Shown: in pieces, positions 29,676 through 41,892 of the stretch | Layout: each line of letters starts with the position of its first letter | Position numbering within the stretch: the first letter of the stretch is position 1 | From: Anas platyrhynchos | Taxonomy: Eukaryota; Chordata; Aves; Anseriformes; Anatidae | Length of the DNA stretch: 64,000 bases | Direction of reading: 5' to 3' | Assembly (NCBI RefSeq): GCF_047663525.1 | Contig: NC_092605.1 | Span: 248,001 to 312,000, forward strand | Translations under genes and position numbers: made by a program | The notes under the pieces: model-generated | Told to the model about the DNA's origin: nothing | The model's database searches: none | What the model saw: the letters and a program-made list of their open reading frames with translations, nothing else

Positions 29676-32600
29676 TCATTTCCTAGAACTGTGGGTTCTT
29701 AAGGGAGAGCCCTGCACATATGCCATGATGGCATTCTGCAACAGATTTGCTCGCTGGGCCTCTTCTTCCCTCATCCTGGAGATGTCAGTCTCTTTCATTC
29801 TCAGCTTCTCCAGCAACACAGAGATTTCACCTTCTTTGTCCAGCAGTGCCTCCCGGTGATTGCTTGATAAGACTGTGAAAGAAGAGCAGCATTGGTACAG
29901 AAAGTTTGGGTGTCCTTAGAACAAACAGGAATAACAGACAGGCACAGCCAAAGACAACAGAAGCAGGAGTGATGAGTACTGCAAGCTGCAAGGCACCTTC
30001 AGCTGCAGGAGCCTATGGGAGAGGTTTTGCAAAGATGTTATACTTCACTGTGCAAGAAGTGCAAACATTTTGCTTGCTATGCAGCTTTAGATGGTTAATT
30101 TGTTAGTTTCTAAGTCTTGGTCGCTATATAATGAGGATAAGAATCCCTGCAAATACATGAGGATGGAGAGTAAAATTCATGGTTGTATTCAAAGACAGGA
30201 AGCACCTCTGTCACTACCTGTAAGCATAGCTGAGTTCCAGGCCAACTCTAGGCTACTAAGCATTAGCATTTGAAAAGCATGAAGAGATGTATCACCTTTC
30301 AGCTGTCTCTCCAGTGCTGCAATCTTCTCTCTCAGCCCTTCCTGTGCTGTGCGTTCTGCCTGTAGGTGTCCAATCTGCTCCTGTAATTCCACTTTCACTT
30401 TATTCACTTCTGTCACTTTCTCCTGTTCCTTACTATTCAGGTCCTGACACACAAAGACAAATAAATGATTAACCATACAACTTCAGCAAGTTGTTCTGAC
30501 CCTGTGGTGACCATATCTCTGCTCCAGTCCAAATTACCTGCTGAAGTTCCTCTATCCGCCTTCTGAGTCCATCAGCGTGCAGGCTCAACTGACTGGCCTT
30601 AGCTTGAGCCTCACTAACCATCTGTTTTTGTTTAAGGCAGCAGTTCTGAGCTTCATCCCGTGATTCAGTCATTAGCCGCAGCTTCTCTTGTAGATGTTCT
30701 AGTCGTTGCTGCTGTAAGACACAAAGAAAAAAAGAAAATAAATCAGTCCTATTTCATTCCTGTGAATGGATATTCTCATCTTTGTCCCCAGCACAGTGAA
30801 CCCTTGGTTCAGTCAATTGGCCCTGAAGAACAAGCACAAGATATATCCATAATAGATATAGCACATATCCCTCGCATTCCAGAGAGAAACCAAGCTGCTT
30901 TCTGTTGACTTGAACCCTGTGCTTCCTGGGTTTTGAGGCTGTCTCCTCACCATTTTACAAGGTGTCCCTATTTTACTGTTCTCACCATACAGGGATGATA
31001 CGTTGTAAAGTACCCCCAAAAAAACCTCTTGATGTTTCACAGGTTTTTCTCATATCTCCTTTTGTTGTTTGTGTTCTGTGGGAAAGCATTTTGATGGAGA
31101 TGCTGCAAAGCCCAGCTCATTCGCTGAGAAACAGAGACATTTCCTTGGTAGAAGCACCAATAACACCTCTGGCATTCACACCTCCTCCATGTCCTGAATG
31201 GCTCTGAAACACTACTGTATGCAGCTAAGCAACTGTTGTGTCCCAACACAGAAACAAATAGCAGCTTTTATATGTTTTTAACTCTGTAAAGCATTTTATT
31301 TTGTGCTGTTATGTATAAGTAAAATTTCTAATATTTTTTGGTGTATTTTCCTCATCCCTCATTGTCTTGTACAATATTGACTTCACTGCCATTTCCACAA
31401 AGTTCAACTCTGCAGTGATACTTTTTATCCATCAGCAGTAGCCATCTGGGAAAATTCTTCTATGTTTGGAGAAACAGGAACAGCTCTTGAAAACTGCTGT
31501 TAAACAGGATCTACACCTGGCTACTAACTTCGAAAACTGGTAACTTAGATGAACTCTGCTATGACAATATCCACATCAATTCTGTTACTACTGGAAAGCA
31601 CAGAACAGGTGAGGGCAGTGGTTACATTCTGGAGACAATTCAAAGCAGACTTTTCAGGATTCCTTCCTCAGAAATCAAACTATTATTAACAGAGTGAAGC
31701 TCAGAGGAAGGAGCTACACTTACCTGCTCCCTAAGACAAGAACAGGCTAAGCAGCCAAATCCCGTCCTTCCCACAGAGGCAGGGCCCACAAACAGTCCTT
31801 ACCTCATCCAGCCGTGCCTGATTACGAACTTTTATCAACTCTTCCTCTGCATGTCCTCGCTCAGTGAGTGCAGCTGCTTTGACTTGGCTCAGCTCCTGCC
31901 ACAGAAACATGAAAGATCATTCCATGTAGAGAAGCTGCATCACTGCAACACTGACCAGCAAACATTAGCAGCTTCCAGTTGCAGGCCACAAAGTGACAAC
32001 TTCCTCTCTCAGTCAAGGGCAGGGAAAACAAACCCAAATGACACACTCACCCTGATATTGCCACCTAAATTCAGTGAAAATTTCAGTTATACAGGGGCAA
32101 GTAATAGGCAAAGCTTTCCAAAGACGAGGGGATGGGACAGGGCAGCATTAGATCTAGCTGGGGGAACAAATCTGGAGAAACATGCTCCTTGGGACCCCAC
32201 AGGAAACCCATAGAGTTAAATCCTGAAGAGAATCTAGCCATGTTCAAAGGAAAGGGTTTTTTTGTTCAAACAAAATCTACAAGTTCCTCCATGGAACCTT
32301 CTCCTTCCTTCATCCAAAACATTAAAAATAATTTTAGCCAATAAACTGAATGCCCCAGTTGCTGTCTTCTGTTCCTCTCCAAAGCACATTACAGTCTTTA
32401 CACAGATCATCATTAGAAGAATCCAAAAAGCACCCATGGCAGCCTTCTCCTGCACTACCTGAGCATTCCAATGCACCTAGAGCACCCATTTTCACCTCCT
32501 CCAGAGCTATCCTGATGGCCTCCAGCCTCTGGACCCTGTCTTGCAGAGAACGTTCACTGGCCTCCATGTGCTGTGTCATATGATCCACCTGCAAAGCATC

Positions 32601-35600
32601 AGAAACCACTTAAACAAGTACCAGAAAAAACATTCACATCTCCAGGTATAACAGCATGGCCATTCAGCATGAAAAAGAACAATGTTTTGTTGACCCAGCT
32701 ACCATCAAAGAAAAACACCTCCCTCTCTCACAGAGCTCCACTAAGAAACTACAATGTAGACAGAATCATGGAATCATAGAGTAGTTTGGGTTGAAAGGAA
32801 ATCTTGAAGGTCAAATTCCCCCCCGAAATCATAGGAAGGGATATCTTTCCCTAGATCAGGTTGCTCAAAGATCCATCCAACCCAACTTTAAACACTTTCA
32901 ATGACAGAACATCCACAACATTTCTGGGCAACCTGTCCCAGTATCTTACCACCCTCATTGTGAAAATTGTCTTCCTAAAATGCAATCAAAATCAACCTTC
33001 TTTCAGTTTAAAACTGTTGCCCCTTGTCCTGTCACTGGTGAAAAGCCTCTATCTTTCTTATATGCCCCCTTTTTGTATACTGAAAGGCAACAGTAAGATC
33101 TCCCTGGAGCCTTCTCTTCTCCAGGCTGAAAAACCCTAAGCTCTCTCAACCTGTTCCAGCTCTCTGACCATTTTCACTGCCCTCCTCTGGACCTGCTCTA
33201 ACAGATCTGATCTGCCTTCTAAAAACTGTGAACCTTAGACAGAGATCCCTTCCAGGCCAAGTTTAGAGGGAGTCTGAGTTCTCATCTTTAAGCAATACAA
33301 AACACCCGAGGTTCCTTTTTGAGTTGTAGTGTAACTGGTATCTACCTTCCCTATGTCTTCTCTTACAAGATTTCCAAACCTTCAGAGAAATCTACTGAGC
33401 TATTTTTAAGGGATTTGACATCTCAACAATCCAAACAGAGTTGATCACAGCCTCTTGTCCTCTCCACACTCAGACTGAATTCCCATGAAACACAACAGAG
33501 AAGATACTAGCAAGCTGAGCCCTCTGAAATGATTGTTTGAATACAGCATGTATGTCTTAATTCGCTCCAATAATGCATCTTTACTTCAGTAAGCATGACA
33601 AGATTCCTTATTCGCAATTACCACTATGCATAGCAAGACTTACACATGGACCAGCCTCCACACCTCTTCAGTAATCACATACCACTCTGGCTTATACTCT
33701 TGCTAACTGGTAGAACGCTCTGCTTGTAGAAATGGTCTGTTATTCCCACAGAAACTCTGAACAGATTAATTTTAAGAGCAGTTGACAGCAAACAATGGTC
33801 TCCAGAGGTCACTGTATGTCAGGACCAAAGAGAGACCAAACTCAGGAAGCTACAAGAAAGGCCATTCTTACCTCTTTTAACCGAAGTGATTCCATGTCTT
33901 CAAGACTTTGTTTTAATCTTCTCTTCTCCATTTCTAGGCGCTCTGAGGATTAAAACCAGGCAGACTGTAGAATGGTTTGGGTTGAAAAGGACCTTAAGTA
34001 TCATCTAATTCCAAACCCCTTGCCACGGGCAGGGACATCTTCCGCCAGACCAGATTACTCTAAGCCCTGTCCAACCTGGCCTTGAGCACATCTAGGGACG
34101 GGGCATCCACAACTTCTCTGGGCAACCTGTTCCAGTGTCTCATCACCCTCATAATGAAGAATTCCTTCTTTATATCTAATCTAAATATACCCTCCTTTAT
34201 TTTAAAACCATTACTCCTTGTCCCATCAATACACTCCATCATAAAGAATCCCTCCCTTCAGCTTTCTTGTAGGACCCCTTTAGGTACTGGAAGATCATAA
34301 CCAGGGCATTCCAGCTAGGCAGGCAATACTTATACCATATCACAAACTCTTCCACCCTTTCTCCTTGGCTAACTCGCACCACTGACTCACTGACAGTAGC
34401 AACACCCCATGGGTGTCCATGAGCTGTTTTTGCCCCTCTGCTTACCCTCAGCCTGCACAGCCCTTAGCTTCAGCTCTGCTGTTGTGTTGGTCAAGTCTTG
34501 TTTCAGCTGGAATAACTGATCCTGCTGGACTTTGCACTTCTTCTCCAACTCATCCACCTAAAAGGAAATTACCACCACAAAGGAGTTTCCTCTCCTAGTA
34601 GCAAAGCAAATTGGCTGTATAGAACGACTAGCAAAGACACAAACATGAGTTAAAGCAGAGGACATATGCACAGCAGAGGCAAACAACGTCCAGGTTCTAC
34701 CTCTCAGCCTCGAACTTTCTTTCCTACCTGGTTTCTTAGAAGCAAGTTCTTCTCACTGCAAGCAGACAAGTCACGGAAAAGCTTCCCTTCTCGATCAGCA
34801 CCTTCCTGCATAAAAATCGGCATAAAAATTAAATGGCATAAATGGCATAAAAATTAAAGATCCCGTACAGCCCTTAATTCTTTGCTCTGCAAACTTAACC
34901 TCAACCAACACCACAACCAACCAAATCCAACTTACCCCACAAACGCACCGTGACTCCTCTCCATGCCTATAGCACTATCTAATTTACACAACAATGTTTG
35001 TCACAGCAGGTGTGGCTAACCCACTTATGGTAAGAATCATGCTTGACTATCCCAACCTGCATCCCCCAAATCTATACAAATGAAGTATGACCAAGAACCC
35101 TGCTCTCAAACCTAACTAGGAATTATCCAGCCCACCTGCTTTTGCTGCTGGAGCTCTGCAAAGTGGCGCTCAACCATGTTGGCTTGTTCTTGTTTCATGG
35201 CACTCAGAAGCTCTCCCAAATTGTGCACCTTCTGCTCAGACAGAGCCAGGGCAGCTTCAGTCATCTGCAGTCTATACAGAAAAATATTTTTCAGGACCCT
35301 TTTGAAGGAAGACACTTCCAGTGAGCTCTCTAAACTACGTGGTACAAAATGTTAACATGAATTTCGCAGTGGGTGAAATGGGGATGGCCAAATGAAACAA
35401 TTTTTGCCCCTGGGTAAAAGACCCCATTGACCTTTGCACCCAGCAGCCTCTGCAAACACCGACCTGGGGCTTTTCAGAGCCTGGTGTTCTGGTGCCCCAT
35501 CCCATTTGCAATGAGATGTTTTCCCTGCCTGGACCCCTCCAGGATTTGTCCAGTCTCACAGAAGAATAAAGCTGGCTCTTTTATACCACTGCAAGATTAT

Positions 35601-38600
35601 CTAATGTTAGGGATAGAATTTAAACCACAGGTAGCGAAAGTGAAATGCTTACTCACTACATGAGGGACATGTCCACTCTGAGGCATGGCATAATGAAACT
35701 ACCTTCAACTGAACTAGCTAGTCTCATCAGTGTTTGAAGTCCAAACACTGTAATGCGCATATGGCTCTACACAGCCTAACACCACTCCTCGGCAGTTCCA
35801 GCTCGTTGCTCCGAAACACAGAACCTTGTTGGTCAGGTTCCTCCATGTCTGCAGTGGTTTCTCCGAGGATACTGACAGCAGAAGCAGGTACAGTCTCTTG
35901 CCAAGCTGTAAACTGTGCAAGTAATACGTCCCTATCCAATCCCCACAATCCCTTTTCTCTTTTCACCTTCTGTAATTCATTTGTTCTTACAGCAATGCAT
36001 TATGGTTTTACTTAAAAATCTAAAGGCCTGATCTGACCATAATTTCTGGATATTACTGAAGAAATTATTAAGTGAAATACTAAGCCAGCCACCCTACAAG
36101 ACTAGCTAGCCCCTTTCTTAACAGCTCTGCTCAGCACTGCCTATACAGCACTGAGCACTGAGAAGGTTAACATTTCTCTCCTCCATACTTTGCTTTCACT
36201 GAATTCATAATAGAGTGCTGTTCCTTCAATGCTTCCTGTAGCTGGCTGACTCGTCCCGCAGATATCCTGCATTTGGGGAGGGAGAGAGAGGAAAAAAATG
36301 TGGCTAATTTCTGTGAGGAAATGGGAAGGGCCCAATTCTGCTATCAAAAAGCAGAAGGCACTCAGAAATTCAACTCACCTGCCACTCCTGGCTATTTCTT
36401 CCCTCTGTTTGTCTATAGTATCCATCAAATCTAAGAACTGTGAACAAGGTGAGCATCAGTGAGAAAATGAACTGCACCAGCTTCAAGCACTTATGTGTCT
36501 CAGCTTTCTCTTCCTAATGACAGCAGGAGACAGGTCAGGCCACTCTCTTGAAAGAAAGCAAACTGGAGATTTAAATGGTTCCTTAGCATGTCAGACTGAG
36601 GTCATTAGCTAGACTCTAAACAATGAAGGGTGAAAAGGAAAACAGACTTGTATTTCTAGGTTTTCACTCCTTGGAAAACACCAAACCAGTTACGGCAGAA
36701 GAACTGAGAACACGAATATGAGCGAAAAAACACACTTAAATTCCTCCAGAATCCAGACTGAATATGCTCAGCAGGGGATGTGTCAATACCTATACTGGCA
36801 TGGATTTGCTTCCTGAGTAACCTAGCTCAGAGGAAGAACCCTGTTTACTAAACAATGCTGGGTACTGTTTGTACAGATGTATGTGCAACTTCAGGTGCAC
36901 TATACCTGTCACTAAGTGGTTCATGGGGACTGTGAGGGAAAGTACTGGATTTCAGCCATCCAATTTGAATTGCTGACGTGTAAGATTGCTGACCTGCTTG
37001 GTCTTCTCATCCTTCAGATTCAAAATCTCCTTGCTGAGCATGCAAGCTCGGTTCTGGGTCTCACTGAGGATAGTCTGACGGTCTTGGTTGTGATCCAGGG
37101 CTTGTTCTGATGCAGAGAGAGCAGGAGAACATGCACGTTTCTATAGCAACAGAACAGCAAGCACTGCTGGAGGACCTAGCACTCAAAATAACAAAAAAAG
37201 CGATCAAGTTTTTGGTGCTACCAAAAGCACCAGGACAGTGGCTCTTCTCAGGCAGGTCCATGTACAGACACTGCTCTCACCTTACAGAAGCAAGGCAGGC
37301 AGTAATCAAAGACACCAGTGTATGTGGGGTAATCAACACCCCAGTCACAGGAGAACCAATGACGAAGGACAAGCTGCATTAACCATATCCAAACTTGGCT
37401 ACTCAGGGGCAAACTTAAGCCCCAAGTTCTCCCATATAAATGTGGCATAGCAGTCTTTAATTCAAATTGTTTTTCCATCTTGCTGGTAAAAGTAACGTCT
37501 CCAAACTGACTAGCTCTCATCAGAGGACAAGAAGAAGCAATGTAGGGCGCTGTGTATATGGTGTCGAGAAAAGGAGAGAAGGGATAGCTCCCTTCTGGAG
37601 AAGCAAGTGCTCTATATCCCTCAAGTACTACATCCCTCATGTGAGACAGGAGAGGAGTTATTGATTACTTCCCATGTGCTTACGGACATGGCTTAGTGGC
37701 GTTAGCTTGATGGGTAGACTTGATGATCTTAAGGGTCAACCTAAGTTATTCTACAATTCTAAGTCCTACTTACCCACAGCTTTCAGGATGTCACTGGGAA
37801 CATTGTTCCCAGCCAGCTCCAGCCTCTTCAGGGCCTTGTTGCTGTGCAGGCAGTTCAACAAAGCTCGGCCACCCAGAAGCCCGATATTGTTCCAACGCAA
37901 ATCTGTACAGAAAGCAAACTTTCAACACAGTAGTCACACATCTGCTGAAAAATACAGGGCTCAGGAGAAGCCATGCTCCTTATACCTCTGCATGCAGTGC
38001 TAACTACTCCCATAAGGTCTCATCACATACATATATGACTCCTACCTCCCTTTTCAAGATGAATGAAGGGGAGGGAAAATAATTGGCAAAGCAAGAATGA
38101 ATCTTAAATGCAGGAAACCATCACAGTTTAACAGGTACACAAGTTTGCCCCTCATAATTTCATCTCATGAGCTTTCCTGCCACAACCACAATCTATGGAT
38201 GAGAAAGAACCATCACCAAGAGCCATGTTTTCCTAAATGAAATTCTAGCAAAATTCCTTAGTAAGAACAAAGCGAGTGTAAAGTAAATTCCAGAGTATGG
38301 CATGAGGCATGCCAACAGGATCCAGAAATGGAAATAAACCCATTGTGTCCTCCCAGAAAAACTGTTCTGCTCCGAGCACATAATCTTCATCTGCAGTTTT
38401 GGTTCCAGAGATCCCAATTACAGTTCCCGCCCTGCTGTTAGTCCCACTCTGGACTAACAGGAACTGGGAATAATTGCTGACTGGTTGGCAGGTACCAGGG
38501 CAGGCTGCAATGAGCCTGTGCGCACACATGCATGTGCATGCATGTAGGTGGACAAAAACTAGTCACTCTTACCCAGCTCCTGTAGGCTAGCATTTCGTTT

Positions 38601-40979
38601 CAGTGCCATGGCCAACTCTCCTGCCCCATGATGGTTGATCTGGTTATTGCGCAGATCTAGTCGCTGGAGAGAGTTGTTTGCTCCCAGTCCCTGGCAGAAA
38701 AAGGAGAAGCCCTCCTCCCACACGCCCAGGCTGTTCCATTCCAAGATTAGGCTAGGGAAAAATCAAACAGGACAGGAGTCTACAAACAGACAGTTGCAAG
38801 AGCTTGAACAACACCTGGACCATGGTACTCATTTATACATCCAGCTTCCTTAACAGAAACTCAGTTTCAGATAGCAGGGTGCTGCTAGGAAGCTGCAGCC
38901 TCAGAAGGGGCACCTCCAGTTCTACTTCCTTCACAAGAAATGGAACAGCATGACATTCCTCCTACCCCAAGAAACACATCTTCACCCCTTATTCTTTTCC
39001 AATTTTGTGTTTCATTTGGCAGGAATAACAGAAAGAGAGACAGATGCATTTTTATTTTATTTTTTTACCTCCTGATGGATTTGTTCTGCCTAAGAAGTTT
39101 TCCCAAAGCCTCAGCTCCCATGGTTCGCAGGTTATTTCCCTGAAACAAAAATCCTGGGTGATCAGTAAATTACACTCTGCCCCAGTCTCGCTATCCTATC
39201 AAGCAAGGTGTACACCACCAAGTGTACTCCAGCTGTAATACTGACTTCAGTCAGTCAAAGACGGCCTGTGTTATTTGCTTCACATATCAGACAACCTTCT
39301 GGAAAGTGAAACACACCTGGAGGAACAGTGGATACAGCTGAGAAAGACAGGTCTGATGCAGCTTAGGACTGTAGATCCAATAGAACAGCTATGTGCTAGA
39401 GGAACGCAGACAGAAGGCCACTCTCATTGCACACCAATTATCACCTCTGAAAGTGCTTGTTTAGTTCCAAACCCCAGGCTAGCAGAAAGACACTAGCCAG
39501 CTGGATGAAGTCTACAGAAGAACAAGTTAACTAGTAACCCACAGATTAACAGAGAAAACCGAGGAAAAGCCTACATCTGACCATACAACAACTGACAAAG
39601 AATCTACAGTAACAACTTCCCATCAAAAAAAGTGAATAAAAACAAAGATGAACTGTGAGGTAATTCTGGGAAGTTGTGATGCAGTGTTAGGGAGGCAAAG
39701 ACTGAGTCCCAGGAAAACAAGAAATGTACGAAACTGAATTAAACTGCGCCCAAACTGTCTATTTTTAACTCTGATTAAGCTTGTATTCCCCTTTCCTTCC
39801 CAATCTATTTGTCTTAATTTTAATCTAACAGACTCACCTTCAGATCCAAAGATTTGACCGTGGTGTTCGAACAAAGACCATGCAACAGAAGTTTCACACC
39901 TGGGTAGGGAAAAACAACAAATGCAGGATTTATTTGGTTGGTATGCAACCCTCAGCCCTTAGATGGAAAACATTCTTTACAACAGCTACTTCAGAAGAGG
40001 TTGCTACAACAAAACGTATCACTTAGCAGATGGCTACTGATGCTGCTGGGGAGGCCTGAGCCTGAACTTTCAGGGCAGTTTTTTATCTACCACCAGAGAA
40101 AGAAGAATCTGGGTAGAGAACTGCACGTCACTTGATGTGCCTTCCTATCTCAGGCAAAGAACCAGGCTGTGCCGACAGGCCACACAGACCGGACACTCGC
40201 TCTCGCTGGCTTACTGAATTCCTGCTCGCACAGCAGGGACCGAGTAGAGAATCGCCCTGTGGCTGACAGAATCCCACCCAACGTCTCCTGGGACTAACGA
40301 TCAAGCGATTAAAGCTGACTAGCATGAGACCTCCTGAACCGGTAGCTACATCCAATCCCTTCTATTCAAGTTAACACCTGAAGACACACTCTCGAAGACA
40401 GAAGGAAAAAATGAAAACACTTCTGGGGGAGAAAAAGAAAAAAAAAAAAAAAAAAAAAAAGGGATTTGTGACCAGCTTCCAACTACGCTGTCACCTCACT
40501 GCCCAGTCACAGGCGGGGCAGATTCATCTGCTTGGAACAATCCGCTCCTCTGCAGCCGCGCTCCCGGCTCCTTCTCTCCTGCTGTCGGCCCCCGGCAGCC
40601 CGCGGCGCCCCCGCCATCGCGGCGGCCGCACGGACGGGCCGCAGCCGGGACCGGCCGCCGGGGCCCGCCCCGCCGCACGCTGCGGACCGGCTCCCGGCCG
40701 GGAAGGCGGAGGGGGGGGGGGGGGGGCGGCCGGGGCCCCGCGCCCACCTTCCTCGCTCAGGCCGCAGTCGCCGAGCGCCACCTCGGCGAAGGGCGCGGCG
40801 CCGGGCAGCAGCCGGCCCAGGGCGCCGCACGTCTCCAGCGAGAGGCTCTGCGCCGCCAGGTCCAGGCGGCCGCGGCCCGGCGCCTCGCCGAGCTCCCGCA
40901 GCCGCCGCAGCACGGCCTCCTGCGGCGCCGCGCCGCCGGCCGCGCACAGCCGCGCGTAGGCCCGCCGGAACTCCTCCAT
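29676..40979 (-). CDS. LRRC45: LRRC45, leucine-rich-repeat centrosomal linker protein (17 exons, complete)
   Basis: LRRC45 localises to the proximal ends of centrioles and helps hold the two centrosomes together with rootletin and C-Nap1 (family knowledge). Exons in transcript order: 40748-40979, 39838-39899, 39069-39139, 38573-38751, 37774-37902, 36994-37106, 36379-36437, 36189-36266, 35136-35271, 34728-34805, 34446-34557, 33872-33942, 32496-32588, 31803-31895, 30538-30711, 30296-30443 and 29676-29872. They sum to 2025 nt, 674 aa plus TGA, near the roughly 670 aa of the human protein. Residues about 60-245 hold leucine-rich repeats (for example [26 protein letters not shown]). From about residue 250 to the end the protein is Glu/Gln/Lys/Leu-rich with heptad spacing, a long coiled coil. 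It starts head to head with CENPX. Confidence 0.96.
30913..31073 (-). repeat. Unclassified dispersed repeat, copy B
   Basis: Reverse-complement partner of 26922-27080, inside the LRRC45 intron between exons 14 and 15. It is the more AT-rich, CpG-poor copy: several CG in copy A are TG or CA here. The family is unknown to me. Confidence 0.7.
32764..33206 (-). repeat. CR1 LINE fragment in LRRC45 intron
   Basis: Reverse-oriented CR1 3' part: starts with the usual ATCATAGAGTAGTTTGGGTT tail, continues through TCTGGGCAACCTGTCCCAGT and CTTCTCTTCCAGGCTGAA-like blocks to GGACCTGCTCTAACAG. It is in sense orientation with LRRC45. Confidence 0.9.
33966..34306 (-). repeat. CR1 LINE fragment abutting LRRC45 exon 12
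   Basis: Reverse-oriented CR1 with the 3' tail at 33966 (TGTAGAATGGTTTGGGTTG) and typical blocks TCTGGGCAACCTGTTCCAGT and TAATGAAGAATTCCTTCTT. The tail lies only 23 bp from the acceptor side of the LRRC45 exon ending at 33942. Confidence 0.92.
37684..37761 (+). repeat. CR1 LINE 3' end abutting LRRC45 exon 5
   Basis: Plus-oriented CR1 tail: GACATGGCTTAGTGGCGTTA, GACTTGATGATCTTAAGGGT, then ATTCTACAATTCTA. It ends about 12 bp from the 5' splice site of the LRRC45 exon at 37774-37902, antisense to the gene. Confidence 0.85.
40438..40460 (+). repeat. A-run in LRRC45 intron 1
   Basis: About 23 consecutive A just before the CpG island begins. Confidence 0.9.
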
Positions 40980-41560
40980 GGCCGCGGCGCGGCGCCACCT
41001 CCCGCCGCCGGGCGCGGCGCTGCCGCCACGGAGCCGCGCCCCCCCCCCCGCCCCGGCTGCACTTCCGCGGGGCGGGGCCGGCCGCGCGCGCCGCCATGGA
41101 GGAGCGGGACGGCGGCTTCAGGAAGGTTCGGCGGCACCGGGCGGGGGCGGCACCGGGCGGGGGCGGCACCGGGCGGGGGCGGCACCGGGCGGCTCAGCGG
41201 CTGTTCTCTCCCCGCAGGACACCGTGGAGCGGCTGCTCCGCCTGCACTTCCGTGACGACAGGACGCGAGGTACGGGGGGCGCGGGGCGCGGCGCGGCACC
41301 TCCCCCCCCCCCCGCCCGCCTCCCGCTAGCGCCTTGTCGTTGCAGTTAACGGCGACGCTCTGCGGCTGACGGCGGAGCTGCTCAAGGTCTTCGTGCGAGG
41401 TGAGCGCGGCGCTTGGTGCGTCCGACCCGCAGCAGGGGCCCGTTACCGGCTCGAGGGGCCCCGGCCCGCGCCCCGTTCGCTCCGGTGCCGTAGCCCCGCG
41501 GCCGGGCGCAGCAGCGGAGGAGCCGCGTGCCCGCTGCCGGACGGCCTCCAGGGGGCTGGA
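40530..41560. promoter_or_regulatory. CpG island and bidirectional LRRC45/CENPX promoter
   Basis: The two start codons (LRRC45 at 40979 minus, CENPX at 41096 plus) are separated by only 116 bp. That gap holds ACTTCCGC (41061-41068, ETS-like) followed by a GGGGCGGGGCC GC box (41069-41079). The surrounding island is CpG-dense on both sides and includes a G16 run at 40711-40726 in LRRC45 intron 1. Confidence 0.8.
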
Positions 41561-41892
41561 GCCTCGCGGCCTCTGCCCCCTCCTGGCACCCCCCCCCCCC
41601 CAACAGCTGTGTCCTTACGGTTGTACCGCAGAAGCAGCGGCACGAGCAGCGCGGCAGGCTCAAGCGGAGGACGTGGAAAACGTGAATATTGAGCATGTAG
41701 AGAAAGTGCTGCCACAGCTGGTACGTAACTGGAGTCCGAACGCACTTCAACAGGGTAGGGATGTGGACTGAGGCTGCTTAATCCTCTTCCTTTTGGCAGG
41801 TGTAACAGTGAGCCATCAGCTGTGCCAAGTGGCTTGTTGATTAAAACGCTAAAGAAGCTGTTGTGCTTTCCTTACAGCTCCTAGATTTCTAG
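41096..41892 (+). CDS. CENPX: CENP-X / MHF2 histone-fold protein (5 exons, complete)
   Basis: CENP-X (STRA13, MHF2) pairs with CENP-S/MHF1. The pair joins CENP-T/W at kinetochores and binds FANCM at stalled forks. Exons: 41096-41125, 41218-41269, 41346-41399, 41632-41720 and 41878-41892; 240 nt, 79 aa plus TAG, against about 81 aa in human. The protein begins MEERDGGFRKDTVERLLRLH and ends LLDF. The middle (LRLTAELLKVFVREAAARA, then a segment with EDVENVNIEHVEKVLPQL) reads as the three helices of a histone fold. The last exon carries only four codons and the stop. The first intron has a GT donor but a weak context (GTTCGG) and is 92 bp of mostly minisatellite. Poly(A) signal AATAAA at 42428-42433. 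Confidence 0.96.
41133..41192 (+). repeat. 16-bp G-rich minisatellite in CENPX intron 1
   Basis: Three perfect copies of GGCACCGGGCGGGGGC (41133-41180) and a 12-bp partial fourth. It fills about two thirds of the 92-bp intron. Confidence 0.95.

Noticed and set aside
40507-41349. Long ORFs on both strands around 40.5-41.3 kb
   Set aside because: GC-island shadows of LRRC45 exon 1 and CENPX exons 1-3.
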